Positions 1-12,205 of a stretch of 64,000 bases of DNA are shown in pieces. Below the pieces are notes generated by a model. The model ran no database searches, was not told where the DNA came from, and saw nothing but the letters and a program-made list of their open reading frames with translations. Within the stretch, counting starts at the first letter, position 1. The number at the start of each line of letters is the position of its first letter. Origin of the DNA: Apiosordaria backusii (lineage: Eukaryota; Ascomycota; Sordariomycetes; Sordariales; Lasiosphaeriaceae); assembly GCA_030549205.1 (NCBI GenBank), contig JAUKTV010000018.1, positions 186,001 through 250,000 on the forward strand, written 5' to 3'. Both the position numbers and the translations under genes were made by a program.

Positions 1-1163
1 CGCTGACGACCTCTTTCGAGCTGCTAGAGAGCCTCAATTGTTTCTCAATCCAAATCTCATCGGTCTTCCCCAGATGTCAAAGTTTCAGCCTGCGAGCGGT
101 GTTTGCTTGAACCCGTTTCCGTTGTTGCATTTGCTCCACGCAACCCCGCATTGACCTTGACTTGTGCCCCACTATTGCACCGCTTGTTAGATGCCCAGGC
201 GATGTTGAACACTGTATCCGTATAACAGTTCCAAACCTCAGTACACTTGCGATCAAGATAACGGTTTTGTTCTTTTCTCTATGACCTCTCCTCCTCCTCC
301 TCTTTCCTTAGACTCTTCAAAATTGAGGGAGTTAATTTCTCGAACCGAGAATATTGTTACCTCTACAAGGGGAGATATCTGAGGTGTCTCATGATCCTGG
401 CGTACGGCGGCCATTATCTGCTCAACCTCCGAAAACTTTCAAACTTCCTCGTATTGTAAGTACTTCTCTGTGGTTTGGTATCATACGTGGTGTCTGTGGC
501 ACACGCGGCTGAGTGGGACCTGGTGGTTTAAGCTCTGACACTGCATCACCTGCATGCTCAATTGTCAGCAAACCATTGGCTATTTCAGCTTCCAAGAGGC
601 AGCTCCAGATCCAGTGGTCTGGACTCTGTGCCCCAAGTCTTCCTCTCCTTTTCCCCGATGCCACACTTGGGTGGAACAGAAGCTCACCGGGCAGCTTCTT
701 CTTTTGGCTTTCCGAAAGAAACCGCACTTTTCATAGTGTCTGCCCATCATGTATGGGGGTGTCGCTGAGCCCCTCTTGCTTCTGGTGTCTCACAGCATGA
801 TTCGAGGCTCTTATCGGCCTTTTTATCTGACAAGGGGAGGAGTCCACACCACCATTGAACCGTCCTCTATGTCTTCGCTTGGGCACCTCGTGAGGCCCAA
901 CAGGGCGGGTGTAACTCCTTACTGGTCCAGAAGGCAGTTATCCCTAGCCTCGCCTCGCCGATATCTGACCCTCACGGTGTTCCTCTCCCCTTTATATCTA
1001 CTAGTCACTTCGTAGACCTTGAGGTGTAGGCTTTGCTCGAGATTCTTTTTCACGATCATCATTATCACATTCAGTCTTAGGCATTACCGCTTTTACACTA
1101 CCCTCACACTGCTATCACAGTTGAGACCTTCACATTGTTCAGTTCGCCTACCAGCTAACCAAC
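1..1163. other. gene-free left end and promoter of the amine oxidase
   Basis: I see no supported gene here. The short open frames have no recognisable domain and poor coding character. A TATA-like box (TTTATATCT, 991-999) lies about 170 bases before the amine oxidase start, followed by a pyrimidine-rich stretch, so the last 200 bases are probably core promoter and 5' leader. Confidence 0.5.
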
Positions 1164-2979
1164 ATGGATGCTTACTCGATGTCGATTAGCAGCGCTTCCC
1201 GTAAAGTTTCTTCAAAGCTGTACCAGGATTTGAAAACAGCCAAACTTCACTTTGACGGATCGCCTAGGAAATTGAGTATTATGGATAGAGTCCTACAGGT
1301 ACCGATAATTTATTGTAGAAGCTGCTATCAACACTGCTAACCCGTGAATAGCTTGAATCCCTGGATCCAAGTAGAAGATCACATGTTGGGATTGTCGGCG
1401 CCGGGTTTGCAGGTCTGCGATGTGCAGACATACTGATTCGATATGGCTTCCGAGTAACGATTCTTGAGGCAAGAAACCGCCTCGGTGGTAGGATACACCA
1501 AGAGATTCTCCCCAGTGGCAAATTGATTGATATGGGTGCCAACTGGATTCATGGCACTGATGATAACCCCATTTTGGACCTGGCAAAGGAAACCAAGACA
1601 CATACTGGGGTCTTTGACAGCGAATCATACGTCTTTGATGAGCATGGTACGCTTTTATCTGCACAGGAGGGCGAGAAGTACTCGACGATCATGTGGAATA
1701 TTATCGGGAAAGCTTTTGAGTACTCTGAGAAGCACGGGGCTCACATAGATGCGGACAAGACATTACTAGACTTCTTCAAGGAACAAATCCCCGAGCAAAT
1801 ACCCGATACCGAGGAGGACTATGAACGGCAGAGGCACTTTGTGCTACAGATGGCCGACCTCTGGGGAGCCTTTGTTGGCAGCCCTGTTGAGACACAGAGT
1901 CTGAAGTTCTTTTGGTTGGAAGAGTGCATTGACGGGGGTAAGATTTGATACACCGAAACGGGGCCAAGATCTGACTGTACTGACACTGACATCTAAATAG
2001 AAAACCTGTTCTGTGCCGGAACATACCACAAGATCTTGGAAAAGGTCGCACAGCCGGCTGTTGATGGTGCTGACCTTCGATATGGGACCCGGGTATCGGA
2101 AATATATGGGAAATCGACATCACCCAGCGAAACCGTCAGAATCAAGACCCCCGATGGCCAGATACTCGAGTTTGACGAACTGGTTGTCACAGCACCGCTT
2201 GGGTGGCTAAAACAGAACACTCAAGCTTTCCACCCTCCCCTTCCTGATCGGTTGTCACAAGCTATCCAGAATATTGGATACGGATGCCTGGAGAAAGTCA
2301 GTACCGAACCCTGGTCTTTCGGATGTCTGCAAGTATGTGACTAACAAACAATGTGTCACAGGTGTACATATCGTTCCCAGCCGCTTTCTGGCTCTCCCTA
2401 GACGAACATGGACGGAAAGTTCAAGGGTTTTGTCAATGGCTGTCCCCAAACTATTCCAAAGACACCAACCCTGCTCGGTGGACAAACGAAATCGTCGAGC
2501 TCGCCTCCTTGGGTCCCTCTTCCCACCCAACGCTGCTTTTCTACACCTATGGCGATGAGTCCCGGCACCTTACCGCCACTTTGAGATCTTTACCCTCCCA
2601 GAAGGAGAAACTGGACTTTTTGTTCAACTTCTTCAAACCGTACTACTCCCGCCTACCGTCATACGATGAGCAGAATCCTGATTGTCACCCGACGGTTGCG
2701 GTTGCCACTGACTGGCTGGGTGATGACCTCGCGGGCAATGGTAGTTATGTTAATTTTCAGAAGGGGTTGAAGGAGGGCGATAAGGATGTCGAGACCATGA
2801 GGCAGGGGGTGCCGGGGGAGGGAATTTGGCTGGCAGGGGAACACACCGCGCCGTTTGTTGCGCTGGGGACAGTGACAGGGGCTTACTGGAGCGGAGAGGG
2901 GGTTGCAAAGAAGGTGGCGGGGAGTTATGGGAAGAGGATGATAGAGAAGGCTGGAAAGGGGAATGCTATCAACAACTGA
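1164..2979 (+). CDS. flavin-containing amine oxidase (polyamine oxidase type)
   Basis: Predicted FAD-dependent amine oxidase of 544 residues, of the type that oxidises polyamines or other amines to aldehyde plus hydrogen peroxide. Four exons: 1164-1298, 1352-1937, 2001-2296 and 2362-2979; all three junctions keep frame. Visible signatures are the Rossmann dinucleotide-binding motif GIVGAGFAGLRCA just after exon 2 begins, the LEARNRLGGRI motif, the GANWIHG segment typical of the family, and the C-terminal GEHTAPFVALGTVTGAYWSG flavin-contact motif. The second and third junctions restore well-conserved stretches (GENLFCAGTYHKI and GCLEKVYISFPAAFW), which supports them strongly. No signal peptide is seen. 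The substrate cannot be told from sequence. A nuclear LSD1-like role is less likely because no SWIRM domain or tower insertion is visible. Confidence 0.9.
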
Positions 2980-4110
2980 CGGCTTCCTGGGGGGTTAGGG
3001 TTCAGCCTAGTTCGTGATGGTGTCAAAACGGTGGCGGGGGAGCGAGGGTCTAGGCTAGCGGTTGGTTGCATTGCTGAGCGTTCACAGCAGTAATATTGAC
3101 AGCCTGACTATGACTGCATAGCCGTTGATGTATTGTGTGGAAGTGGTAGAGCAATTACCTATTGCAGCTAGCAGCGGCATGTCACAGCGTTTGTTTGCTG
3201 TCTGAACTGCCCTGCTGCTGTTGCCTGTGCTGCTTTCGAAATGGTGAGGCGGACAAAGTCAAATGACTGCTTTGGTGCAGACGGTTGCATCTCGAGGGAG
3301 TCAGCCCGTTGGAGAGTACCCATAACCGTAGCACCCGCCACGTCGTTCTTGTGAGTCTCCCAGCAAGCTTGTTTGGTTCATCTTGACCTCTCCAGACGGT
3401 TCAACCTACCGGTTTTCTATTTTCCAGCATCCAGCCTCTCTCTAGAGCCGCTTTGGGAAGGCCGAAGTGTCATCGGTCTGAGGTGCCGGTGTCATGGCGG
3501 GGCGCTCCTAGCGAACCCCTAACGTTGGGAAAGTGGGGCGCCTAAGCTCACTCTCTCAGTGGAGGTGTTCTGCTGGATCCCTGCCCTCTCTCCACGCCCA
3601 GCACGCTACCGATAAGGCCGATCAACTGATTGGCGTGCTGTTACACCCAGAGCTTGTCACGGGTCGTCTCTTCCATGCTCACCCCGTCAACCCACGGCTG
3701 TGTTTCTGGTTCCCCAGTTGCACCTCTTGCAAACCTGGAATCTTAGGGGCTGTTCTCCCTCACTGGAGCTGCAGTTTCCTCTTTTGATTTGCCCCAAGAC
3801 AAAGTAGCCGGAGAAACTCTGGTATGCTTTGAGTCTTGTTTCACTTTGCCTCTTACACCATCGCTGTCACTGATGATGCTCGCCCCAATATGACCTTGCC
3901 CCACACATCCGCCTCGTCCTCCTCCGTGCCCAGACAGTTGGACGATTGCATATCGAGGTGCTTGTCAGCTCATCGACCCATCTTCCGATCCGATAATCAC
4001 AACCCGACATATCTAAACCGACGTCTTTTCCAGACGGTGACGGCGACCCGGTAAACCGCCCCGCGCCGACGACCGGCACCGCCGATAAGCGATAACGATC
4101 ATCGCCCACC
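2980..4110. other. intergenic, 3' end of amine oxidase and ATG2 promoter
   Basis: No gene supported. A single telomere-like GGTTAGGGTT lies just after the amine oxidase stop (about 2993-3002). The last 300 bases precede ATG2, whose start has a good context (CCCACCATGG). Confidence 0.5.
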
Positions 4111-7100
4111 ATGGCGTCCTTCTTCCAGTCGTTTCGCCAGTCACTCATGCCCAAGCAGCTGCTTCGGTTTGCGCTGGCGCGGCTGGATATTCTGGACGAA
4201 AAGGCGCTTGATCTAGAAAACCTTGACTTTGCCCTGGGAAGGAATACAGTCCTTGAATTCCGAGATGTTGGGCTTGTACTCCAGGTACGGACCTGCCGCC
4301 TGCTTTGATGACTTGAGTGGTGCTTTTGCAACCTCCTGTGTGGCTCATCTAACATGTGATAATTGAACAGAAACTGGAGAAGCTCCTTGGGCTTCCTCCA
4401 ACCTTTTCGATCCAAAAAGCAAAGATCCTCGTCCTGCGAGTTACGATCCCTATGGACTTTTACACAAGCCCGATCATAGCCGAGGTGGATGGCGTTGATG
4501 TCCAGCTTAAGATCGTATCTCAGCAAGAGGTGGAACAACAACGATCAAAGAAGAGGAGGGGATGGCGAGCCACTGACGATGTCGTTCCAACTGCAGCCGA
4601 CCTTGCGCAGTCCTTCCTGGAAACACAGCCGGTATCAGAAAAGAAAGAGCTGGAGCAGGCACTTGTAGCGGAATCGCAGGACCTCGGAGCGTCGGTAACC
4701 ATGAGTGAACCAGAGAGCGATGACGAGTCGTCGTTTGGTACAGGCCAGGCACTATCATTACCGGCTTTCTTGACCGACTTTCTCCAGGGCATCGTCGATA
4801 GAACGCAAGTCCGGATCCAAGGTGTCACATTTCAGGTTGATACAGAAGTGCCAGTGGATGTGAACTCACAAACGCCTGAGTTGGTCACGTTCCAACTTTT
4901 GCTGGATAAAGTGGACGTGGAAGGTGTCACTACAACGGGGGATAATTCCGAGGATGGTCCAGAGATTGTTCACAAGGAGGGCAAACGGCATGTTCTCCTG
5001 GACAACATTCGAGCGTTCTTGATCACCGAGGCGAATGCATTCTCGTCATTAGTGCCTTCTCCTTCGATGCTATCTTCCCAAGGGTCAGCTCAGCCACCGG
5101 TAGCAACTGAGGCGCCCTCGTTTCCAAACCCCGAGGCCAACTTGGCAGAGAGCTTCAGCTCTGCTTCGGTTAACTCCGATGATTTTGCGCAACTTCAGGC
5201 CCAGATGCAGGATAGCGAGGCGGCTTTGAATATCCCCTACGATTTTGAGCAACCTAATACTTTCGGCGAATCTGGGGAGCCGAATTCACCTGGCTCTACA
5301 CCACGAGCATCGCTTTACCAAGATATGGCAACCCTTGGCCTTCGGGAGCACGCCAAGTCCACACTCGTAGAACCAGGGGCTTCAAGTTGGTCTGCTCCGG
5401 AGAGAGAAGCACAGTCGGAGCCTTTCCTCCGACCTCCAGAAGGGTTTCAGCTTGGTACATCGGTCTCTCCTGCTGGCTCTGTGCACTCGGAGGCTGCGAG
5501 TAGCGAGTCTAGCGGGGGAGCTGAGGACCTCACGCAATCCCATCTCTACAGTCATGAGGATGCTGAGAGCATGTATATGAGTGCCTTCTCCCAGGCGGGC
5601 TCGGTGAAGTTACGTGGTGCGATGCCCGGGTCTTGGGATGACCAAGAGTCTGTGTCGTCAGGGGGGAAATCCGATGCTGCTGGCCCATCATCTACACATC
5701 GCCAGTATTCGCCCCCACCAGAACCTCAAGGCGGGCTTTTCTATAACGAGAGTGGACAACCACCAGATCAGCCCTCTCAACCTTCCGAAAGCACGTCACC
5801 AATATCAACACATAACCCCCTTGCCGGAGTCTCGGAGGATCATACTCCCGCCCAAGAGCTCGAGCCTCACCAGGATGACATTCCGACGCCTCGTGGGCCA
5901 ACCCGATTAGTGAAGGAGATTGTTTCGCTGAGCTCAATATCTGTCTACCTCCCATCAAACCACAAACACATCCACGTTACCACTCCTGATCTCGGAAGCA
6001 CCACTCCAGATCTCCCAGGAGCATTCTCTGTCTACTCTCCAGAACCACCAAGTCCCAGATCTCCCGTTATCGAAGCCCCAATAGAACACCCGCCTCATGA
6101 CCCATCTATTGAGGTTATTTTGAAGCCACTTGAGGTGCGGTTCGATGCCTCTATTGGGTTTCTTTTGGCCATGGTCGTGAGCCGTCTGCTGGAAGCACTA
6201 CAAACCTCCGAGGCTGTTGACTCGACACCGTCCAGGCCAGACTCTAAGCCTTCGCTAGACATCAAGCTCCTAGTGGAAGGCCTGTCACTTCAGTTCTTGG
6301 AGAAACTTGCAGGCGTGGCCGATACACCGCAGAGACATTTCGAGAAGCGGTCGCCAGATTTTGCGTCTGATATCCTCCTGCAAGCGAATATGACGGGACT
6401 TAAAGCTTCTCTATCGAGCTCCGGCTCCGACATGGAAACTGACCTGACTATCAATAAGCTGACATTTGGCTATGCTAATGACCAGATTATCTCGTTCGAT
6501 CGGTCAATCCAAATGTACGAATCGATGGCTGCCAGCACCTTCTTGTCTGCAGGGCAGGATGTCTCGATCAAGTTGGCGAAGAATTCTGGAATTTCAAACA
6601 TCAAAATTAACACGCTTCCTCTCCATGTTAAACTGGATCTCCCAAGGTTGGACGACACCTTCAGCTGGTTTGGAGGCTTAAGCAGCTTCCTTAACATGGG
6701 CTCCTCGATCACCTCGAACCCTGCAAAGAGTGTAGCTGTAACGCCGCAGAAGCCCAAAGGTGTCCGATTCGAAGCGCCGAGCCCAGATGACCGACCTGCG
6801 GTCTCAGGTGACAAGGCAGAGATGCGTATCAATGGACTACGAGTGGATGTCATTGGAAGAGACTGTAGCGTGGTTCTTGACACCAGCGCTCTCAAGATGA
6901 TTAACAGGGGAGGAGGTCTTGGCATTCACTTCAGCAAGATACAGCTGGCAGGACCCTACCTTCGGAACTCCCAAGCCGGAGCGCCCATTATCGCCAAAAT
7001 TGCGGATACTCGAATCGACTTTGTCATGGCGCCACGGGAACAAGATCTCGAGAGACTTGTTGGGCTCATCACCCCATCTCAAAGCAAGTTTGACAAGGAT

Positions 7101-10100
7101 GGGGATGAGATCATGGTCGATATGCTCATCCGCCAACGACGAAAGGGGTCGGTTCTAAACTTGACGGTCGGCAAATTCAACGTCGATGTAGGCAGGTTGC
7201 AACAGCTCAGCTGTCTGCCAGGCCTCGCAGAGGATCTTGCCAGGCTCGGGACTGTTGCGAAGTATCTACCGGAAGATGATCGGCCAGGCTTGCTTTCCTT
7301 CGTTCACGTGAAGAACCTTGAGTGTGGTGTTGACATTGGTGGTCGCTTCGGAGCAGTACAGGGCGCTATCACAAACCTCGAAGTTGCCCACATCACTGTT
7401 CCTTCTTTGGTTGCTGTCGCCGTCACTGGTATTTCCATCACAAGAAACCAGATCGAGGAGCTTGTGACTACGCCACCCAACCCTCCGACTGCCCTATCGC
7501 CAAAGCCACCCGTTTTGAGAATGAGAATGGTGGATGACATCGAGCCGGTTCTCAAGGTTAGGCTTAACGGGCTGAATGTTGAGTACAGGGTGCCTACCAT
7601 CATGGCCGTGTTGGAGCTCTCAGAGGATGCTACACCGCAAGATTATGAAGCTAGTCTTGCCGCTTCAGTCGCAAATCTGGGCGACCACGCCCATGCGGCC
7701 ATTAAGGGTTCACCAGCTGGGTCACCATCACTTGGTCAGGAGAAAAATAAGCCTATCAAAGTCGACGTTGCTTTCGAAGACTGTTTGATTGGACTCAATC
7801 CTCTCGGCCCGCCATCCAAGCTGATCCTTGCTCTCACAACGGCAACTCTCGAGGTGACTCTTGGAAAACAGGAGAGTGTTCATGCCATTCTAGATATTCA
7901 CAAAGCATCGATCTTGCTTGTTGATGATGTCACTGTCTTGGACACGCCTGGGGCCCCTTTTGCTTCCAAGCGAAAGCCAAAAGTCATCCCAACACCGCAG
8001 ATCACGGAACTGTGCTCCAAAGGCTACGTGCATATAAGCCAGATCTCTGCCGCTCAGGCTGTTGTGAACACTACCAAGGATAATAACGGCGACTCGCAAC
8101 TGGAGGTAGAACTCCATGATAAACTTCTGGTCATGGAGACGTGTGCCGACTCAACCCAGACGCTCATTGCACTGGCAAACGCTTTGACGCCGCCAACTCC
8201 GCCCAGCAAAGAGATCAAATATAAGACATCAATCGTCCCAGTGGAGGATCTCTTGGCATCAATCACTCCCGATGCCTTTGGCCGCGCTGAGGGTGACTAT
8301 GACTTCGATAACGACTTCCTTCCTATTGCTGGGGAGCAAAGCGGTGACATGGACAGTGAGCACGACTACTACGGCGGACCGAACGATAGTCCCCTCAATA
8401 TGGACTCGCAATTCTACGACGAGGAGGTCATACACGAGGAACTTTTTGATGCCACGGCTCAGTCACTGGAGCTGTCAAAACCCAAGGTTGAAGACACAAG
8501 TGATGGCGTCTTGCTCAGCACTGCCAGCCTGAGTACAGACAACAGCAGCGGACGTCTATCTGTTGAAGAAGGATTCTTTGAGAAGAAGAAGTCTACTGTC
8601 AAGGGCACAGCACACCGGTGGAACTCCAAGAAGAACAAATATGACGAATCCAACGACACTAGGATCCAGCGCAGCCCACTCAAGGTTAGAGTTCGCGATG
8701 TCCATCTGATTTGGCATCTGTTTGACGGCTATGATTGGGTTCGGACGCGAGAGGTCATCGCCAAGGCGGTCAAGGAGGTGGAGAATAAGGCATACGAGAA
8801 ACGGGCCAAGGCTGAGCGCAAGGGGGATTTGGATGAAGAAGAAATTGTTGGCGACTTTCTCTTCAATTCCGTTTACATTGGAATTCCAGTCACCCGTGAC
8901 CCGAAGGAGCTGGCCGCGGCTATCAACCAAGAGTTGGGGGATGGAAACGATACCGAGTCGGTGGCCACCACAGCCTTCACCACTTCGACCGTTCGCCCCG
9001 CTGGAAAGCACCACCATACTAGGTCAAAGAGTCTGAAGTTAGGCAGGAGCAAAGATCACAAAATCACCTTTGAGCTCAAGGGCGTGAACGTGGATCTCGT
9101 CACTTTCCCACCCAATTCCGGGGAGACAGTCAGTTCCATCGACGTCCGAGTTCATGAGCTGATTGTCTTCGATCATGTGGCTACTTCTACTTGGAAGAGG
9201 TTTGTCACTTATGATGAGGATGCGGGTGACAGAGAGGAGGGTGCCAATATGGTCCATCTTGAACTACTCAACACGAAGCCTGTGCCCTCTATGCCAGCTT
9301 CTGAAATAGTCCTGAAAGTCAGCATCCTGCCTCTCCGCCTGCACGTCGACCAGGACGCTTTGGATTTCATCACGCGGTTCTTTGAGTTCAAGGACGACTC
9401 GACACCCGTCCACGCCTCCCCAAGCGATATACCTTTCATCCAGCGCGCCGAGGTTAATGACGTTCCTGTCAGGTTGGACTTCAAGCCAAAGCGGGTTGAC
9501 TACGCTGGACTTCGATCAGGTCACACGACCGAGTTCATGAATTTCTTGATCTTGGAAGACTCCCGCTTGGTTCTCCGCCATGTCATTCTCTACGGTATTG
9601 CTGGGTTTGACAAGCTTGGGAAGCAGCTCAACGACATTTGGACGGACAATGTCAAACGCACACAGCTGCCCGGTGTTTTGGCTGGTTTGGCACCTGTCCG
9701 TTCGCTGGTCAATGCCGGCACCGGTTTCCGTGAGCTGATTGAGATTCCCATCAGGGAGTATCAAAAGGACGGCCGCATAGTCCGCAGCATCAGAAAGGGC
9801 GCCACCCGTTTCGCAAAGACGACTGGCACCGAAGTCGTCAAGCTGGGCGCCAAACTCGCCATCGGGACACAATACGCTCTCCAAGGAGCCGAGGGAATGC
9901 TAGTCAACAAGCCAGGAGGAGAGTCCAGCAGCTCCGCAATCCCTGCCGCTATCGACGACTGGGACGAAGGGGATGAGTACGAAGCTGAGGAAGAAACCAC
10001 CAATAGACAGATCAGCTTGTATGCCAACCAGCCACTTGGTATCCTGCAGGGTGTGCGGGGCGCTTACTCGAGCCTGGCTAGAGACCTGGCGGTGGCGAGG

Positions 10101-10361
10101 GACGCAATCATTGCGGTGCCGGCCGAGGTGATGGAGAGCTCGAACGCTCAGGGGGCGGCCAAGGCTGTGCTGAAGCGGGCACCGACGATTATTTTCCGGC
10201 CTGCGATTGGGGCTACCAAGGCTATCGGACAGACGCTGCTGGGTGCGACGAATAGTCTCGACCCGGCGAATAGGAGGCGGGCTGAGGCGGTAAGTTTTCC
10301 CTTCATCTCTTTGTTAAAAAGACGTATACTAATGTTCTGGCAGAAATACAAGAAATATTAA
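4111..10361 (+). CDS. ATG2: autophagy-related protein 2 (lipid-transfer protein)
   Basis: Very large bridge-like lipid-transfer protein of about 2036 residues that works at contacts between the ER and the growing phagophore. Exon 1 (4111-4284) encodes MASFFQSFRQSLMPKQLLRF and runs in phase 0 into exon 2 (4371-10289), giving the chorein-like N-terminus (LEKLLGLPPTFSIQKAKILV). The middle carries long Ser/Pro/Glu-rich stretches (about residues 250-570), and the C-terminal third (FDKLGKQLNDIW onward) matches the ATG2 C-terminal region. An intron at 10290-10343 has GTAAGT, a TACTAAT branch point and CAG, and leaves a last exon of six codons including the stop, ending in the basic tail KYKKY. That intron is 54 bases with no stop, so the frame also reads through unspliced. 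Length and domain order fit the family. Confidence 0.95.
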
Positions 10362-11303
10362 GTCCGAACAAGAGGAGAGAGAGCAAGTTGTCTCTCTTCA
10401 AGATAACGAAACAATATGGGGGGATACTACCCTGCAAGACTGCAGAACAAGTTGTAAGAAAGTTAATGATGATGGTTTTATGAAGGCGAGAGGGATTTTT
10501 CAAGGGGGTCATGAATATTCGGAGTTTTGAGGGTTGGGAGGCATTTGGGAAAGGGCTTTAGGTTGGGGGAAGGAGTTATTGATTTGGTTGGCACAATTTT
10601 CTACGGGTTGTTATGTGGCTTTTTTTTTCTCATAAGATTTGTTTATCAATTGGTCAATTGGGAAGAGAGAACGATACATACCCCAAGACAGACGTCACTT
10701 GTTCCTGTTTTGTTTTCTAGTCCTCAGTTCAGTCTTTACCACACGCATATTTTTCTCTATCTAGTCAAAGTGTGGTGTAGTGTAGTGTAGTGTCTAGATC
10801 AGGTTTGGTATTCTGAGTGTTCAGTTATTTGCGATTATTTTCCTAAGGTACTCTCCATTTTTCCTTTGTGATTTCCTCTCTTTACAACTCGAGAACAAGT
10901 ACGGATTGTCATTGCAAGAAAGAGGCGTATATGGAGGATCTCATATTTGAAATTTAGACCGGACGGGGCGATGCGCTGGCGTCTGTGGGTGATGGGGGTT
11001 GATGATGAGGGCCCATGAGGAGACTACCGAGAGCTCAGCTGGGGGGTGAGAAACAAGAGAAATAACATTAAATCTTGACTTGATGTTTTCGGGTGATGAC
11101 TAAGGTAGTCTTGGGTTTCATATCTGCTCCTAAAGTGAACCTTTTGCTCACTATTTACTCGATCGCCCATCAATCTCATGCTGATTTACTTAAGCATGTG
11201 GCTTATCGTCTCCCATTATTGCTCTCATTAATCTCCCTCTCCCTAGCTTCTCTCTGTTCTCTCAAATGATTCTCTTTGCTTATTCTCTGAGCCGCCACGA
11301 AAG
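10362..11303. other. intergenic after ATG2
   Basis: No gene supported. T-rich sequence, with a short tandem (TGTAG) run at 10771-10794 and pyrimidine-rich tracts towards 11280. Confidence 0.5.
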
Positions 11304-11518
11304 ATGTCAGCACCTCTCTCCATGTCTCGCACGATTCTATTGACACAGCCTGGTGCGGCGGCGCCGGTTAAGAAGGTGAGGACCTACGGCATTGGTCTTT
11401 GCGGCTTGAATAGACGATCTCGTGTATCTGTTTTGGCGATTTTGTCAGCCGGTTTTTCGATCTTGATGAGGAAGTGGAGAAATGCCGACTTGCACGAATA
11501 AAATCGAGGCCATGGTGA
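11304..11518 (+). CDS. possible small protein, unrecognised
   Basis: A weak candidate. A 65-codon open frame starts with MSAPLSMSRTILLTQPG. Right after PVKK there is a strong donor (AAG|GTGAGG, 11376). If a 38-base intron ending in GAATAG were removed, the frame would continue to a charged tail containing FDLDEEVEKCRLARIKSR and stop at 11518. That intron would be unusually short for this genome, and the unspliced frame stops earlier, at about 11501. No domain is recognised. The charged tail looks coding, but expression data would be needed to support it. Confidence 0.25.
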
Positions 11519-12205
11519 AGGCTGCCATGGGGGCCATGACCGTCTGTTTCAGTGTTAGCTTCGTACGCACGCCAACGCAGAGAAATTGATACTCGCTCTT
11601 GAATTGAATTTCACCATCTCGATTTTTGTATTATCTCATGTCTAGGGCCTCAGTCGTAGTTTAATGTTGGTCTGAAGTGAGTTTCGGTAGGAGGTTTTAG
11701 GTGAGGTTTAGCGGGTGTTTACGGAGAGTTTCCGTCCCTCCACAACGGTCTTTTGAGAGGAAACATCACACCACCTTTTCATTCTTTGAGGAACCACAGC
11801 CACAGCTTATTTTCATACAATATTTTGAAGGCTTTTATCACCATGCTAGGCTATGCTTTGAGTTTTGAGTTTTTGTACTTTTTTCATTTTATTCTTGTAA
11901 CATCTATCTCTTCTCTCTCCCATGCAACTGTATGACCTGAAAAACTCCCATAGCCTTGCCCCGAACCTAACCCCTTACCTCCTGAATGAACACCCAATGC
12001 AAGATGCGACACGAACGAGGGAAACAAAATGATGTCCACATCACATCAACAAAAACAACAACTTGCCTGCCTGCCTTGCCTTGCCTTGCTTTGCTTTGCT
12101 CGCTCGCATATCAAATAAATGCTGCTTGCATGCTTGCTTGCCAAGTGTCTAATACTTACAAATAATCTCATATGCCTTTCCCTCCTCCTCAAATCGGCCC
12201 TAGGC
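11519..12205. other. intergenic with simple pyrimidine repeats
   Basis: No gene supported. A simple-sequence tract of CCTG and CCTTG/CTTTG units lies at about 12064-12107, with related TGCTTGC units to about 12141. It would fall in the 3' untranslated region of the carrier gene on the minus strand. Confidence 0.5.

Noticed and set aside
749..1015. An 88-codon frame upstream of the amine oxidase
   Set aside because: No domain, and it overlaps the likely TATA region and leader.
8556..9884. Several antisense frames of 90-150 codons across ATG2
   Set aside because: They are shadows of the ATG2 frame without domains or conserved features.
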